From Candidatus Puniceispirillum marinum IMCC1322 (GTDB lineage: Bacteria; Pseudomonadota; Alphaproteobacteria; Puniceispirillales; Puniceispirillaceae), in NCBI RefSeq assembly GCF_000024465.1, contig NC_014010.1, positions 1,922,001 to 1,986,000 of the forward strand: a stretch of DNA of 64,000 nt, in the 5' to 3' direction. The notes under the pieces are model-generated. The model did no database searches and was not told the DNA's origin. It saw nothing but the letters and a program-made list of their open reading frames with translations. A program made the translations under genes and the position numbers. Of this stretch, positions 35,608 to 44,358 are shown in pieces (position 1 is the first letter of the stretch; every line of letters begins with the position of its first letter).

Positions 35608-37350
35608 ATGCTTTTACAACACAGGCGATTTGTAAATCCACCGCCTAAACCTCTATTTGCGCTTTCCTACGATCAAGACAGCTTCGCTCATGATGGAGTG
35701 CCGATTGTCGGCAGGCGTTCAGCTGGGACAAGTTTATTAGATGCCTTGTACCGTTATCTTCCAGAAGGTGGCTTTGCTGCAATTCCCTCTGATTTAGCGA
35801 GTCTGAATGACTTTTTCAGGGATGCTGATAAAAGGGGTACGTTCGGTGCTACTGTACCTATTCTTGATCCAAACCGGATAGAACATTTAAAGGCGGCAGG
35901 CTCAGTATTTTCACCTATTCCCAATATCGATAGGCTGGCCATGCTGCGACGCTCAGAAAGCGAGACGGCCTTTTCTGTCATTGGTTTGACGCATACGCTT
36001 TCCACTGACAGAATCTATGGTTTGTTGCTCAATCTTTTGCTGGCACCCTTGCATCCTTGGGATGCGCTGATTTGCACGTCCTTTGCGGCTAAGGCGGCGG
36101 TTAAAAACATTCTGAAATCTCATTCTGCTTATCTTGAAACTCGCGGTTTCAAGGTGCCTGAAATACCGTTCCAAATGCCCGTGATTCCACTTGGTATTCA
36201 TTGTGACCAATTTGAACGGACATGGCCGCGCCAGAATGCCGCTAGGCAATGGCGAGCGCAGAAAGGTATTAACAATAGCGATATTGTTTTTCTCAATTTT
36301 GGTCGCATTGATCCGTTTACAAAAAGCCACCCTCTCCCATTGCTTTTGGCTATGGATACTGCTCAGAAACGCATTGGAGACTTTCCAAAGCTGCATTTGC
36401 TGTTTGTAGGCGCTCCATCTGATCAGGAGGTGGAAGCGAAGGTTAGCAAGCTTGTTGATGAGCTCACCCCATCATGTATTGTTCATTTCATAGATGGTAA
36501 AAATGCCGATATTACAGATTTTATATGGTCTGCGGCTGATGTGTTTATTTCTCTGTCCGACAATGTCCAAGAGAGTTTTGGGCTTACACCGCTTGAGGCA
36601 ATGGCCGCATCATTACCCTGTATTGTGAGTGATTGGAGCGGTTATCGAGATACAGTAATTAATCAAAAAACAGGGTTTTTGATTCCATCTATAATCCCAT
36701 CTGACTCTTCCAATCTAGGGCAATATTTTGGTGATTCTTACTTTGAGGGCCAAGCTGATTATTTAGACTATGTGGGCGGGTTGTCACAGTTAACGTCCAT
36801 TGATGTTTTTGAATGCGCAAACCGTATTGAATCTTTGGCGAAATCTGCAACGGAACGTCAAAGAATGGGACAAAACGGACTTCAAAATGTAACTAAAAAT
36901 TATGATTGGGGTGTGGTGCTTCCAAAATATCTGGCACTGTTTTCCGAATTGACAAATCTTCGTCAAAACGCAATCTGCAAAGATATGCCTTCAAGAGGAT
37001 GTATCCACCCTTTCAATCCTGATCCATTTATGGCTTTTCAAAGTTTTGCCAGTGAAACAGCTACTGCTGATAGCTATGTTTGTGTAGCTGATCCGACACA
37101 GGTCACAGTTGAGTGGCTCAAATCATGTTCTTTGACAAATTTTGCTGAAGACGTTCTTTTTGAGGATCTAGACACGATGTTATCACTCATCACATCATAC
37201 AAGACCCCGCAAATAAGCGACATTTGCAGACAGCTTCCCGATGCCAGCCCCGAGTCTGTAATAGCAAGTTGCCTATGGCTTGCGAAATATGGTGTCGTGC
37301 GCTTGTCCAACAGTAAGAGGTCAGTGGATGATTCCTTCAATTCTATATAA
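35608..37350 (+). CDS. GT4-like glycosyltransferase with extra C-terminal domain
   Basis: This 580-residue retaining glycosyltransferase of the GT-B fold has the donor-binding motif ESFGLTPLEAMAASLPCIVS at about 322-341 (E-x7-E) and NFGRIDPFTKSHP near 228. Family members are usually 350-420 residues. Here about 120 more follow, ending in a segment (SPESVIASCLWLAKYGVVRL) resembling a winged helix. The ATG has only a weak ribosome-binding site. The last 23 bases overlap the next glycosyltransferase. Acceptor and sugar are unknown. Modification of an exported protein or envelope glycan is plausible. Confidence 0.8.
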   Translation: MLLQHRRFVNPPPKPLFALSYDQDSFAHDGVPIVGRRSAGTSLLDALYRYLPEGGFAAIPSDLASLNDFFRDADKRGTFGATVPILDPNRIEHLKAAGSVFSPIPNIDRLAMLRRSESETAFSVIGLTHTLSTDRIYGLLLNLLLAPLHPWDALICTSFAAKAAVKNILKSHSAYLETRGFKVPEIPFQMPVIPLGIHCDQFERTWPRQNAARQWRAQKGINNSDIVFLNFGRIDPFTKSHPLPLLLAMDTAQKRIGDFPKLHLLFVGAPSDQEVEAKVSKLVDELTPSCIVHFIDGKNADITDFIWSAADVFISLSDNVQESFGLTPLEAMAASLPCIVSDWSGYRDTVINQKTGFLIPSIIPSDSSNLGQYFGDSYFEGQADYLDYVGGLSQLTSIDVFECANRIESLAKSATERQRMGQNGLQNVTKNYDWGVVLPKYLALFSELTNLRQNAICKDMPSRGCIHPFNPDPFMAFQSFASETATADSYVCVADPTQVTVEWLKSCSLTNFAEDVLFEDLDTMLSLITSYKTPQISDICRQLPDASPESVIASCLWLAKYGVVRLSNSKRSVDDSFNSI

Positions 37351-38317
37351 GTGCGGTAATCATCGATCTTTTATTGATGCAGGTAAGGCAAACATCAAAG
37401 CCCTTGAAACGTCAGGAGTGAAAATAGTTCCTTGTTTTGATCAGGCGGATTTGGTGATCCTTCATGACATGCCAATATTTTTTCCACGCCATTTTATGTT
37501 GAACCCAAAAATCACAGAAAAATATATAATCGCATATAGCGTATGGGAAACTGACTGCCTTCCAGATGCTTTCAAGCATAATTTGCGTTTTGTTGATGAA
37601 ATTTGGACGCCCTCAACATACTGCAAAGCAGTATTTGGTGACCATCATGACAATGTCCATGTGATGCCACATGTAACCGATATACCCCCTCTTAATGAGA
37701 AAGCGCTGGATATACTAAAAGACATGATCGACTTTAAGGAAGATGAATTTTATTTCTACACGATCGCAGATGCAACAGCCCGACGTAAGAATTTGCCGAT
37801 AGCTCTTAGAATGTTCCCACAATTATTAAGAGGACGAAACGCTCGTTATATTCTGAAGACTGATGTGCTGCCACCGCATGGCTGGGAACCTGGAACCGAT
37901 CAGATCACAATTTTGCCCTCTTCGTTATCAACCGAAATAATACATGCCCTACACCATATCGGACATTGTTATGTTAGCCCTCATGCCAGTGAAGGGTGGG
38001 GGCTTTGCCTTTCTGACGCAATGGCGCATGGTAATCTGGTTGTTGCAACAGATTATGGCGGTAATACGGATTTTATGAATAGTCGTAATTCGCTTCCTGT
38101 GAACTTCCAGATAGCTCCAGCGCATATGAACACACCTTTTCCATCTTCTGGAAACTGGGCGTCAATTGATCGACAGCACCTTATGGACTGTTTAATGCAT
38201 GCTATTGATGACTGGGATGCCTTGAAACCATTGCGTGACCGTGCTGCATTGGACAGTCAGCAATTTGATGTCAGCACTATCGGGCAACAGATGGTGAATC
38301 GCATAAAGCAGATATAA
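37328..38317 (+). CDS. GT4-like glycosyltransferase
   Basis: This 329-residue GT-B enzyme has the motif SEGWGLCLSDAMAHGNLVVA at about 223-242 and, in the N-terminal lobe, IAYSVWETDCLPD and VDEIWTPSTYCK, typical of group 1 transferases. The ATG at 37328 has AAGAGG eight bases upstream and lies inside the preceding gene. An in-frame start 48 bases earlier adds residues that look unlike a protein start. The tight overlap suggests both transferases act in one glycan or glycoprotein pathway. Confidence 0.82.
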   Translation: MIPSILYKCGNHRSFIDAGKANIKALETSGVKIVPCFDQADLVILHDMPIFFPRHFMLNPKITEKYIIAYSVWETDCLPDAFKHNLRFVDEIWTPSTYCKAVFGDHHDNVHVMPHVTDIPPLNEKALDILKDMIDFKEDEFYFYTIADATARRKNLPIALRMFPQLLRGRNARYILKTDVLPPHGWEPGTDQITILPSSLSTEIIHALHHIGHCYVSPHASEGWGLCLSDAMAHGNLVVATDYGGNTDFMNSRNSLPVNFQIAPAHMNTPFPSSGNWASIDRQHLMDCLMHAIDDWDALKPLRDRAALDSQQFDVSTIGQQMVNRIKQI

Positions 38318-38335
38318 TCACCGATAAATTCAAGT

Positions 38336-39238
38336 TTATTCCGCGCCCATAGATAAATGCATGAAATCTATCAGGGCCTTGGTGACGTCGCTATGCGTGG
38401 CGTTGGTGCGCCATGTGACACCCACATCCATAGTCGGAATGGTTTCGTCAACATCGATAACATCTACCCGGCGCCCTTCCAAAGACCAGGGGCGATACAC
38501 CATATCGGATAAAATGGCGACACCCATATCATTTGCGACCATGCTTCTGACAGCCTCGACTGACGATGTTCGAAATACTGTGTTTGGTTTGAAGGGGGTT
38601 TTATTCCAATAGCGCTGCGTGGTGTTACTGGCTTCATCGACGGTGAGCATGATATAGGGTTCGGTAGAAATATCCTGCAAAGTCACGGCGGCTTGTTTGG
38701 TGAATTTATGGTTGGAACTAACCCAGAGACGCCGCCGAGATTGAATCAATGTGGTTTGTGACAAGTCTTCATGATTGATAATATTTGATGTAAGCATCAC
38801 GGCAAGATCAAAACCGCCAGTCACAAGCCCTTCTTCGATCTCCGTCCGGTTTGCTTCGGTCATATGAATTTTGATATTCGGAAAGGTGCGCATAAACCGT
38901 GCCATCAGTTTTGGTAAAAAATAGCCAATTACGGTGAAAGAGACAGCCAGGTTAACCGTACCAGACAAATCCTCCTTTATACGCCGGGGAATCCGTACCG
39001 CCTCATCTACTGATTCCATGATATGAACAGCGTGATTCAAGAATAAGCTGCCCTCATAAGTCAAGGCCATGCCCGCCGCATGCCTTTCAAATAAAGGCGT
39101 CCCAACCATCTCCTCAAGTGACTTGATGGCTGTGGTAATAACGGATTGTGAAATATTGATATCCATCGCGGCTCTTGATATCTGTCCGGCATTTGCCGCC
39201 GCGATAAAGTACCGAATTTGCCGTAACGTTGGCTCCAT
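38336..39238 (-). CDS. LysR-type transcription regulator
   Basis: The 300-residue protein has an N-terminal winged helix-turn-helix (LRQIRYFIAAANAGQISRAA, INISQSVITTAIKSLEEMVG) and the two-lobed substrate-binding domain from residue 90. It is divergent from the TorT-ABC-Pxp operon across 379 bp and so likely controls it, probably with an intermediate or the transported compound as inducer. It converges with the glycosyltransferase 18 bases away. An AT-rich inverted repeat lies upstream. Confidence 0.9.
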   Translation of the reverse strand: MEPTLRQIRYFIAAANAGQISRAAMDINISQSVITTAIKSLEEMVGTPLFERHAAGMALTYEGSLFLNHAVHIMESVDEAVRIPRRIKEDLSGTVNLAVSFTVIGYFLPKLMARFMRTFPNIKIHMTEANRTEIEEGLVTGGFDLAVMLTSNIINHEDLSQTTLIQSRRRLWVSSNHKFTKQAAVTLQDISTEPYIMLTVDEASNTTQRYWNKTPFKPNTVFRTSSVEAVRSMVANDMGVAILSDMVYRPWSLEGRRVDVIDVDETIPTMDVGVTWRTNATHSDVTKALIDFMHLSMGAE

Positions 39239-39617
39239 CTGTTTTTCCGATATTATTTATAGATTATTAAAATTAATAAATAATTAGCATTTGTGCCTAG
39301 GTGGCACTATAGCCCAAGTCTATTAAAAATTTTCAAGCAAATAACTCAAAAAATTGAATAACACAGGCTTAGCCCATATTCCAGAAATCATGTTGTTCAC
39401 TTTTGATAACTATATGCTTTCTGTTTTTCCAAAAAATTATACTACAAATTCGTATTTGAAAAAAGCGATACGTAATCTTAGCCTTTTTATAGTGAACTGG
39501 CTTAAAGAATAAGAGGTTAGAGGACAGACGCGTTCATAAACCAAACGGGTGAAGGATTAAGATTAAACAAAGTCGGTTCATTTGAAAATTCAGCATATCA
39601 GCAAAAGGGAGTTGAAA
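39239..39617. promoter_or_regulatory. Divergent LysR/operon control region
   Basis: The AT-rich region has no gene. TTATTAaaatTAATAA at 39264-39279 is a perfect six-base inverted repeat 26 bp from the LysR start and is a candidate autoregulatory site. No clear -35/-10 pair can be fixed for the rightward operon. AAGGGAG at about 39605-39611 is the ribosome-binding site of the binding-protein gene. Confidence 0.4.
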
Positions 39618-40688
39618 ATGAAAAAGACAATGTTCGGCTTGATGGCATCATGCGCAGTCTTGATTGGTGCTACAGCCCTTGCCGATACCAAATGGTTTCC
39701 CTATCCTGTACAAGTCTGGAAACCAGCTTTTAATATGGATAGCCCGCGGACAGATTTGGATTATGTGGCGCTATCAAAAGCAGCCACAGCGCATGAATTA
39801 TGCGTATCCTTTCCCCACATGAAAGACGCCTATTGGTTGGGTGTGAATTACGGTGTTACGGAAGAGGCCAAACGGCTTGGCGTGAAAATGCAAGTTGTTG
39901 AGGCTGGCGGTTATACCGAACTTAACAATCAGATTTCGCAAATTGAAGATTGCGTTGCCGCAGGTGCCGATGCGGTCATCATCGGTGCGATTTCCTTTGA
40001 TGGGATGAATAATCTTGTAAAGGAGATCAGCAAAAAGGGTATTCCGGTCATTGATGTAATCAATGGCATGTCAGCCCCGGAGTTGACGGCAAAATCTTTG
40101 GTATCTTTTGGTGAAATGGGCGCTAAGACGGGTGCTTATCTTGCCGAGCTTCATCCGGCGGGTACAGCAACGGTTGAGGTTGCCTGGTTCCCAGGTCCGG
40201 CAGGCGCTGGCTGGGTAGAGGCCGGTAATAGCGGATTTGCCGATGCCATTAAAGGCAGTGCGATCAATCTGGTTGCCACAAAATATGGAGATACAGGCAA
40301 AGAAGCACAGGCAAAGCTTGTCGAGGATACTTTGGCTGCTTTTCCTGACTTAGACTATATCGTTGGCACAGCTGTGACAGCCGAAGCGGCCATACCCATT
40401 CTCAGATCTCAGGGCCTTGCCGATGATATTAAGATAGCCGCCTATTATTTCACACCAGGTGTATATCAGGGTATCAAGCGTCGGCAGATACTCGCGGCGC
40501 CGACTGACTCGACGGTTATTCAGGGGCGTATTGCCGTGGATATAGCTGTACGCGCACTTGAAGGACGGTCTTTTGAAAAGCATGTCGGGCCAGAACTATA
40601 TGTTGTCAGTCAGGACAATATAAAGAGTTTTGATCCTACCTCCACATTGGCACCCGCAGGCTTTAAGCCCATATTCCGCGTGGATTGA
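39618..40688 (+). CDS. TorT-like periplasmic sugar-binding-fold protein
   Basis: The protein is 356 residues from ATG 39618, which has AAGGGAG upstream. A standard Sec signal ends near ATALADT (about residue 23). The mature part begins KWFPYPVQVW, the conserved opening of the TorT family, and continues in a ribose-binding-like type I fold (WLGVNYGVTEEAKRLGVKMQ, GADAVIIGAISFDGM). TorT normally signals trimethylamine N-oxide to the TorS kinase, but no kinase is here and an ABC ATPase and permease follow directly. I therefore infer the ligand-binding part of an importer. The ligand is unknown. Confidence 0.85.
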   Translation: MKKTMFGLMASCAVLIGATALADTKWFPYPVQVWKPAFNMDSPRTDLDYVALSKAATAHELCVSFPHMKDAYWLGVNYGVTEEAKRLGVKMQVVEAGGYTELNNQISQIEDCVAAGADAVIIGAISFDGMNNLVKEISKKGIPVIDVINGMSAPELTAKSLVSFGEMGAKTGAYLAELHPAGTATVEVAWFPGPAGAGWVEAGNSGFADAIKGSAINLVATKYGDTGKEAQAKLVEDTLAAFPDLDYIVGTAVTAEAAIPILRSQGLADDIKIAAYYFTPGVYQGIKRRQILAAPTDSTVIQGRIAVDIAVRALEGRSFEKHVGPELYVVSQDNIKSFDPTSTLAPAGFKPIFRVD

Positions 40689-40697
40689 TCGGGCGCT

Positions 40698-42293
40698 ATG
40701 TGTGCTGTAACTCGAAACAGTGATGCGGAAATGTCAGTAGATCAACATGATGACCAGAAGCAGCCGTTGGATGGTGATTCTGGTCATCCCCATCATTTAA
40801 TTTCAACAACTGGCCTCAGCAAGGACTATCAGGGCATCCGGGCATTGGATCGGGTGGACTTCAATCTGCAGGCAGGTGAGGTTCATGTTTTATTTGGTGA
40901 AAATGGCGCTGGCAAATCAACGATGATCTCGATGCTTGCCGGTGCGATAAAACCAACCGCCGGCACTATTCTATTTAAGGGACAGCAGGTATCGCTGACC
41001 AATGTGCATCATGCCCATGCGCTTGGTATCAGAACCGTCTTTCAAGAATTTTCGCTAGTGCCACAGATGAGTGTGGCAGAAAATATATTTCTGGGATCAG
41101 CGCCCTCGTCCAGAGGGTTCCTGCAAAGAAGGACATTGAAGAAAAAGGCACAAGAGGTTTTGGATGGCCTCAATTTCACTCTTGATCCAGATATGCTTGT
41201 CGATGGTTTGACCCGCGCTGAACAGCAGATGGTTGAGATTGCAAAAGCGTTTCGTTCTGATTTATCGGTGCTCATCCTTGATGAACCGACAGCGTCGCTT
41301 ACCGATATTGAAACAAAACAACTTTTCAAACTTATTGCGCATCTGAAATCACAGAATGTGGGGATCATTTATATCACCCACCGCCTAGCCGAAATTCAGC
41401 AGATAGGTGATCGCATCACGGTTCTGCGTGATGGCAAATCAATCAAGACGATTGCGGCAAAAGATGCCACAGAAGATTTGCTGATTGGATTGATGTCAGG
41501 CAGGAAAGCCGGCAGCGTATTTCCCAAAATAAAATCCAAACCAGGCGAAACCGTGCTGCAGGTCAAAAACCTTATTACGGTTGGCGGTCAGGTAAATAAT
41601 GTATCGCTACATGTGCGTCGCGGCGAAATTATCGGGCTTGCTGGTCTGGTGGGGTCCGGAAAATCAAAATTTGGCCAGGCATGTTTTGGTGCATTACGGA
41701 TTAGCTCGGGTGAAATAACGCTTAAAGGCGAGATAATCCAGCAGCCAAAGATTGGTAATATGCTGGCGCGTGGCTTTTTATATGTTCCCTCCGACCGACG
41801 ACAGGATGGTCTGTTTATGATGCGGCCAGCGCGTGAAAACATATCCATCCCATCACTTGAACGTGCGCCATTTTCAAAACTTAAAGGCTACTTTCTTAAC
41901 CACAAAGGTGAGTCAGACGAAGTTTCAGAACTTATCAAGCGGCTTACCGTCTCGCCACCGGAACCTGAAAGGTTGGCGGCATATTTTTCAGGTGGAAACC
42001 AACAGAAATTAATGTTGATCCGAAGCCTAACACGTCAATTTGACCTTATTATTTTTGATGAGCCAACTGTGGGCGTCGATGTGAGCACGCGGGCAATTAT
42101 ATATGAATTTATCGCCGAGCTGTGCGCCAATGGCGTTGCCATTGTTCTGATTTCTTCAGACCTTCCCGAAATCCTCAATCTTTCAAGCCGTGTCTATGTG
42201 TTCAGCAAAGGTCAGGTGCGCGCGGAGCTTCGTGGTAGCACCATCAATGAAACAAATGTCCTGTCTCACTTTTTTGATCGCGAGGTTGCATGA
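40698..42293 (+). CDS. Ribose-type ABC importer, double ATPase (RbsA-like)
   Basis: The 531-residue tandem ATPase has NBD1 with Walker A GENGAGKSTM, degenerate signature LTRAEQQMVEIAKAF and Walker B VLILDEPTASLT. NBD2 has AGLVGSGKSKFG, signature FSGGNQQKLMLIRSL and IIFDEPTVGVDVS. This arrangement is specific to the carbohydrate/nucleoside (CUT2) importers. The start may be ATG 40698 or 40731, neither with a strong ribosome-binding site. The stop overlaps the permease start (ATGA at 42290-42293). Confidence 0.92.
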   Translation: MCAVTRNSDAEMSVDQHDDQKQPLDGDSGHPHHLISTTGLSKDYQGIRALDRVDFNLQAGEVHVLFGENGAGKSTMISMLAGAIKPTAGTILFKGQQVSLTNVHHAHALGIRTVFQEFSLVPQMSVAENIFLGSAPSSRGFLQRRTLKKKAQEVLDGLNFTLDPDMLVDGLTRAEQQMVEIAKAFRSDLSVLILDEPTASLTDIETKQLFKLIAHLKSQNVGIIYITHRLAEIQQIGDRITVLRDGKSIKTIAAKDATEDLLIGLMSGRKAGSVFPKIKSKPGETVLQVKNLITVGGQVNNVSLHVRRGEIIGLAGLVGSGKSKFGQACFGALRISSGEITLKGEIIQQPKIGNMLARGFLYVPSDRRQDGLFMMRPARENISIPSLERAPFSKLKGYFLNHKGESDEVSELIKRLTVSPPEPERLAAYFSGGNQQKLMLIRSLTRQFDLIIFDEPTVGVDVSTRAIIYEFIAELCANGVAIVLISSDLPEILNLSSRVYVFSKGQVRAELRGSTINETNVLSHFFDREVA

Positions 42294-43321
42294 TGCCAAA
42301 CCTTATCATCTGGAAAAATAATTTTATAAAGATGTTAATTGCCATTTCAACGCGGCTTTTCATACGTATTGGCATATTGCCATTCCTGTTGATGGTCGCG
42401 GTGATCGTATTCACCTTAATGTCGGATAATTTTCTGACTGGTAAAAACCTCATGAATGTTCTGCGTCAGTCAGTTTATCTGACCATTGTTTCTATGGGGC
42501 AGATGCTGGCTTTGCTAACAGGCGGCTTCGATCTTTCTGTTGGTACCGTTCTGGCACTGACGTCGGTTATCGGCGCCTTGACCATGACCACAATCTATAT
42601 GGCCAGTCCGGACGCGGTTTTTCTGGCCATTACGCTTGGCTGCTTGGCAGGTATTTTGGCGGGAACATTGATTGGTGTGATCAATGGGATCGGGGTGGCT
42701 TTCTTTGGCGTTTCGCCTTTTATGATGTCCCTTGGCATGGCGTCAGTTGGCTTTGGTATTGCTCTTTATCTAACCGGTGGTGTCCCGGTTTACGGTATGC
42801 CGCAGGCATTTGGGGACATTATTGGGTTCGGCGTTTTTCTGGGTATTCCGACGCCGGTATATGTGACGATTCTGATCGCTATCTTGCTGTATATATTTTT
42901 ATACAGAACGACATTTGGCCGGTATCTTTATGCGGTTGGCGGCAATCTAAAGGCGGCGCGGCTATCCGGCATAAGTACCCGTGCGGTGCTATTCACAACC
43001 TATACGCTGTGTGCTGCTCTTGCGGCGCTGTCTGGGATGTTGCTGACCGCACGCCTTGATACGGGCGAAGCTAATATTGGTGCATCTATGCCACTTCAGT
43101 CGATTGCGGCATGCGTCATTGCCGGCGTGAGCCTGCGCGGTGGCGTGGGGCGTCTGGAAAGCGTGATCCTTGGTGCATTGTTCATCGGCCTTGTGCAGAA
43201 CGGCATGAATCTCGCGCGGATTGAATCATATCTTCAAACGGTAGTGCTTGGCGCGTTGTTAATTCTAGCGGTGATCGCAGACCAGCTACGGCTGCGCTAT
43301 TTAGCTTCGGCAAAACACTAA
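42290..43321 (+). CDS. Ribose-type ABC importer permease (RbsC-like)
   Basis: The 343-residue permease has about nine hydrophobic segments and the family motif GGFDLSVGTVLALTSVIGAL near 83-102, followed by TTFGRYLYAVGGNLKAARLS in the cytoplasmic coupling loop. One permease gene is enough for a homodimer in this family. It sits between its ATPase and pxpA, 21 bases before the latter, so transport and catabolism share a transcript. Confidence 0.92.
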   Translation: MMPNLIIWKNNFIKMLIAISTRLFIRIGILPFLLMVAVIVFTLMSDNFLTGKNLMNVLRQSVYLTIVSMGQMLALLTGGFDLSVGTVLALTSVIGALTMTTIYMASPDAVFLAITLGCLAGILAGTLIGVINGIGVAFFGVSPFMMSLGMASVGFGIALYLTGGVPVYGMPQAFGDIIGFGVFLGIPTPVYVTILIAILLYIFLYRTTFGRYLYAVGGNLKAARLSGISTRAVLFTTYTLCAALAALSGMLLTARLDTGEANIGASMPLQSIAACVIAGVSLRGGVGRLESVILGALFIGLVQNGMNLARIESYLQTVVLGALLILAVIADQLRLRYLASAKH

Positions 43322-43342
43322 CTGACAAGAGGGAGAGGGCGC

Positions 43343-44077
43343 ATGACTATAGATATCAATTGTGACATGGGCGAAAGCTTTGGCATTTACAAAATGGGCA
43401 ATGATGAAGCGCTTATGCCCTTTATAACCGAAGCCAATGTAGCGTGTGGGTTTCATGCGTCTGATCCCAACCATATGCGTACCACTGTGACTTTGGCCAA
43501 ACAGCATAATGTCAAGATAGGCGCCCATTTTTCACTTCCAGATCTGGCGGGATTTGGCCGCCGCGAAATGGTGATCGAACGGGATGAACTGGCCAATATA
43601 ATCATCTATCAAATTGGCGCGCTTAAAGAATTTCTAAAGATTCTTAATGTGTCGCTTTGCCATCTGAAACCACATGGATCATTATATGGCATGGCAGCGC
43701 GATATGAGCATGTGGCGCATGCAGTTTGCGATGCGACAGAACATCTTCAACTGCCCGTTTTTGGGTTGGCTGGCACCCTTCATGAGCAGGTCTATGAAGC
43801 CCGCGGCATAATGTTCAAAGCCGAGTTCTTTGCCGATCTTGATTATGATGATGACGGCAAATTGTTAATCACCCGCGAGCATCCCCGGCTCGATCCTGTG
43901 AAGGTTGCCGATAAGGCACTTCGCGCCGTGACGGATGGTATCGTTGTTAGCGCTTCGGGTAAGAAAAACAAGGTACGAGCTGATACGATTTGTATCCATT
44001 CTGACACGCCCAATGCGCTGGAAATTGTCAAGGCGGTGAATGCGTCCCTGTCTGGCTACATGCAAGCGTCTAACTAA
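43343..44077 (+). CDS. pxpA: PxpA/LamB-YcsF family hydrolase
   Basis: The 244-residue protein starts with the family hallmark MTIDINCDMGESFGIYKMG and carries ANVACGFHASDP, KIGAHFSLPDLAGFGRREM (usual form HPSYPDLxGFGRR) and HLKPHGSLYGMA. In the PxpABC 5-oxoprolinase, PxpA is the metal-dependent subunit acting on the activated lactam ring. A Ser-Leu replaces the usual Ser-Tyr/Pro in the HPS/YPD motif, a small departure. It is followed by biotin-carboxylase components, an arrangement not needed for ordinary 5-oxoprolinase. Confidence 0.9.
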   Translation: MTIDINCDMGESFGIYKMGNDEALMPFITEANVACGFHASDPNHMRTTVTLAKQHNVKIGAHFSLPDLAGFGRREMVIERDELANIIIYQIGALKEFLKILNVSLCHLKPHGSLYGMAARYEHVAHAVCDATEHLQLPVFGLAGTLHEQVYEARGIMFKAEFFADLDYDDDGKLLITREHPRLDPVKVADKALRAVTDGIVVSASGKKNKVRADTICIHSDTPNALEIVKAVNASLSGYMQASN

Positions 44078-44108
44078 ACCCAACCTGCATATTTAAAAGG
44101 AGTAAGAC

Positions 44109-44351
44109 ATGGCAGCATCAAAAATTCAATCTCCACTTCCCGGCATATTCTATCGTCGGCCAGCACCGGATCAGCCAAATTTCAAAGAGGTTGGCGATAA
44201 AATAGAGGCTGGTGATGTCATTGGCCTTGTCGAGGTTATGAAAACCTATACCCAAATTCAGTCCGATGTGAACGGCGTTATCACCGCATTTCTGGTTGAT
44301 AATGAAACGTCAGTTACACCGGGGCAGGTGCTAGCCGAAATAAAAACATGA
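44109..44351 (+). CDS. Biotin carboxyl carrier protein, short
   Basis: This 80-residue single biotinyl domain has the attachment site GLVEVMKTYTQI, with biotinyl Lys at about residue 45, where typical carriers read EAMKM. Hydrophobic residues flank it in the hammerhead order. Fatty-acid AccB proteins have about 150 residues with a Pro/Ala-rich linker; this one has none. GGAG lies just before the ATG. It stands seven bases upstream of the biotin carboxylase, so the two form a stoichiometric pair. Confidence 0.9.
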   Translation: MAASKIQSPLPGIFYRRPAPDQPNFKEVGDKIEAGDVIGLVEVMKTYTQIQSDVNGVITAFLVDNETSVTPGQVLAEIKT

Positions 44352-44358
44352 GCCAACC

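Noticed and set aside
39618-40688. Trimethylamine N-oxide sensing (tor) system
   Set aside because: No kinase, response regulator or reductase is present; the gene is embedded in an ABC operon.
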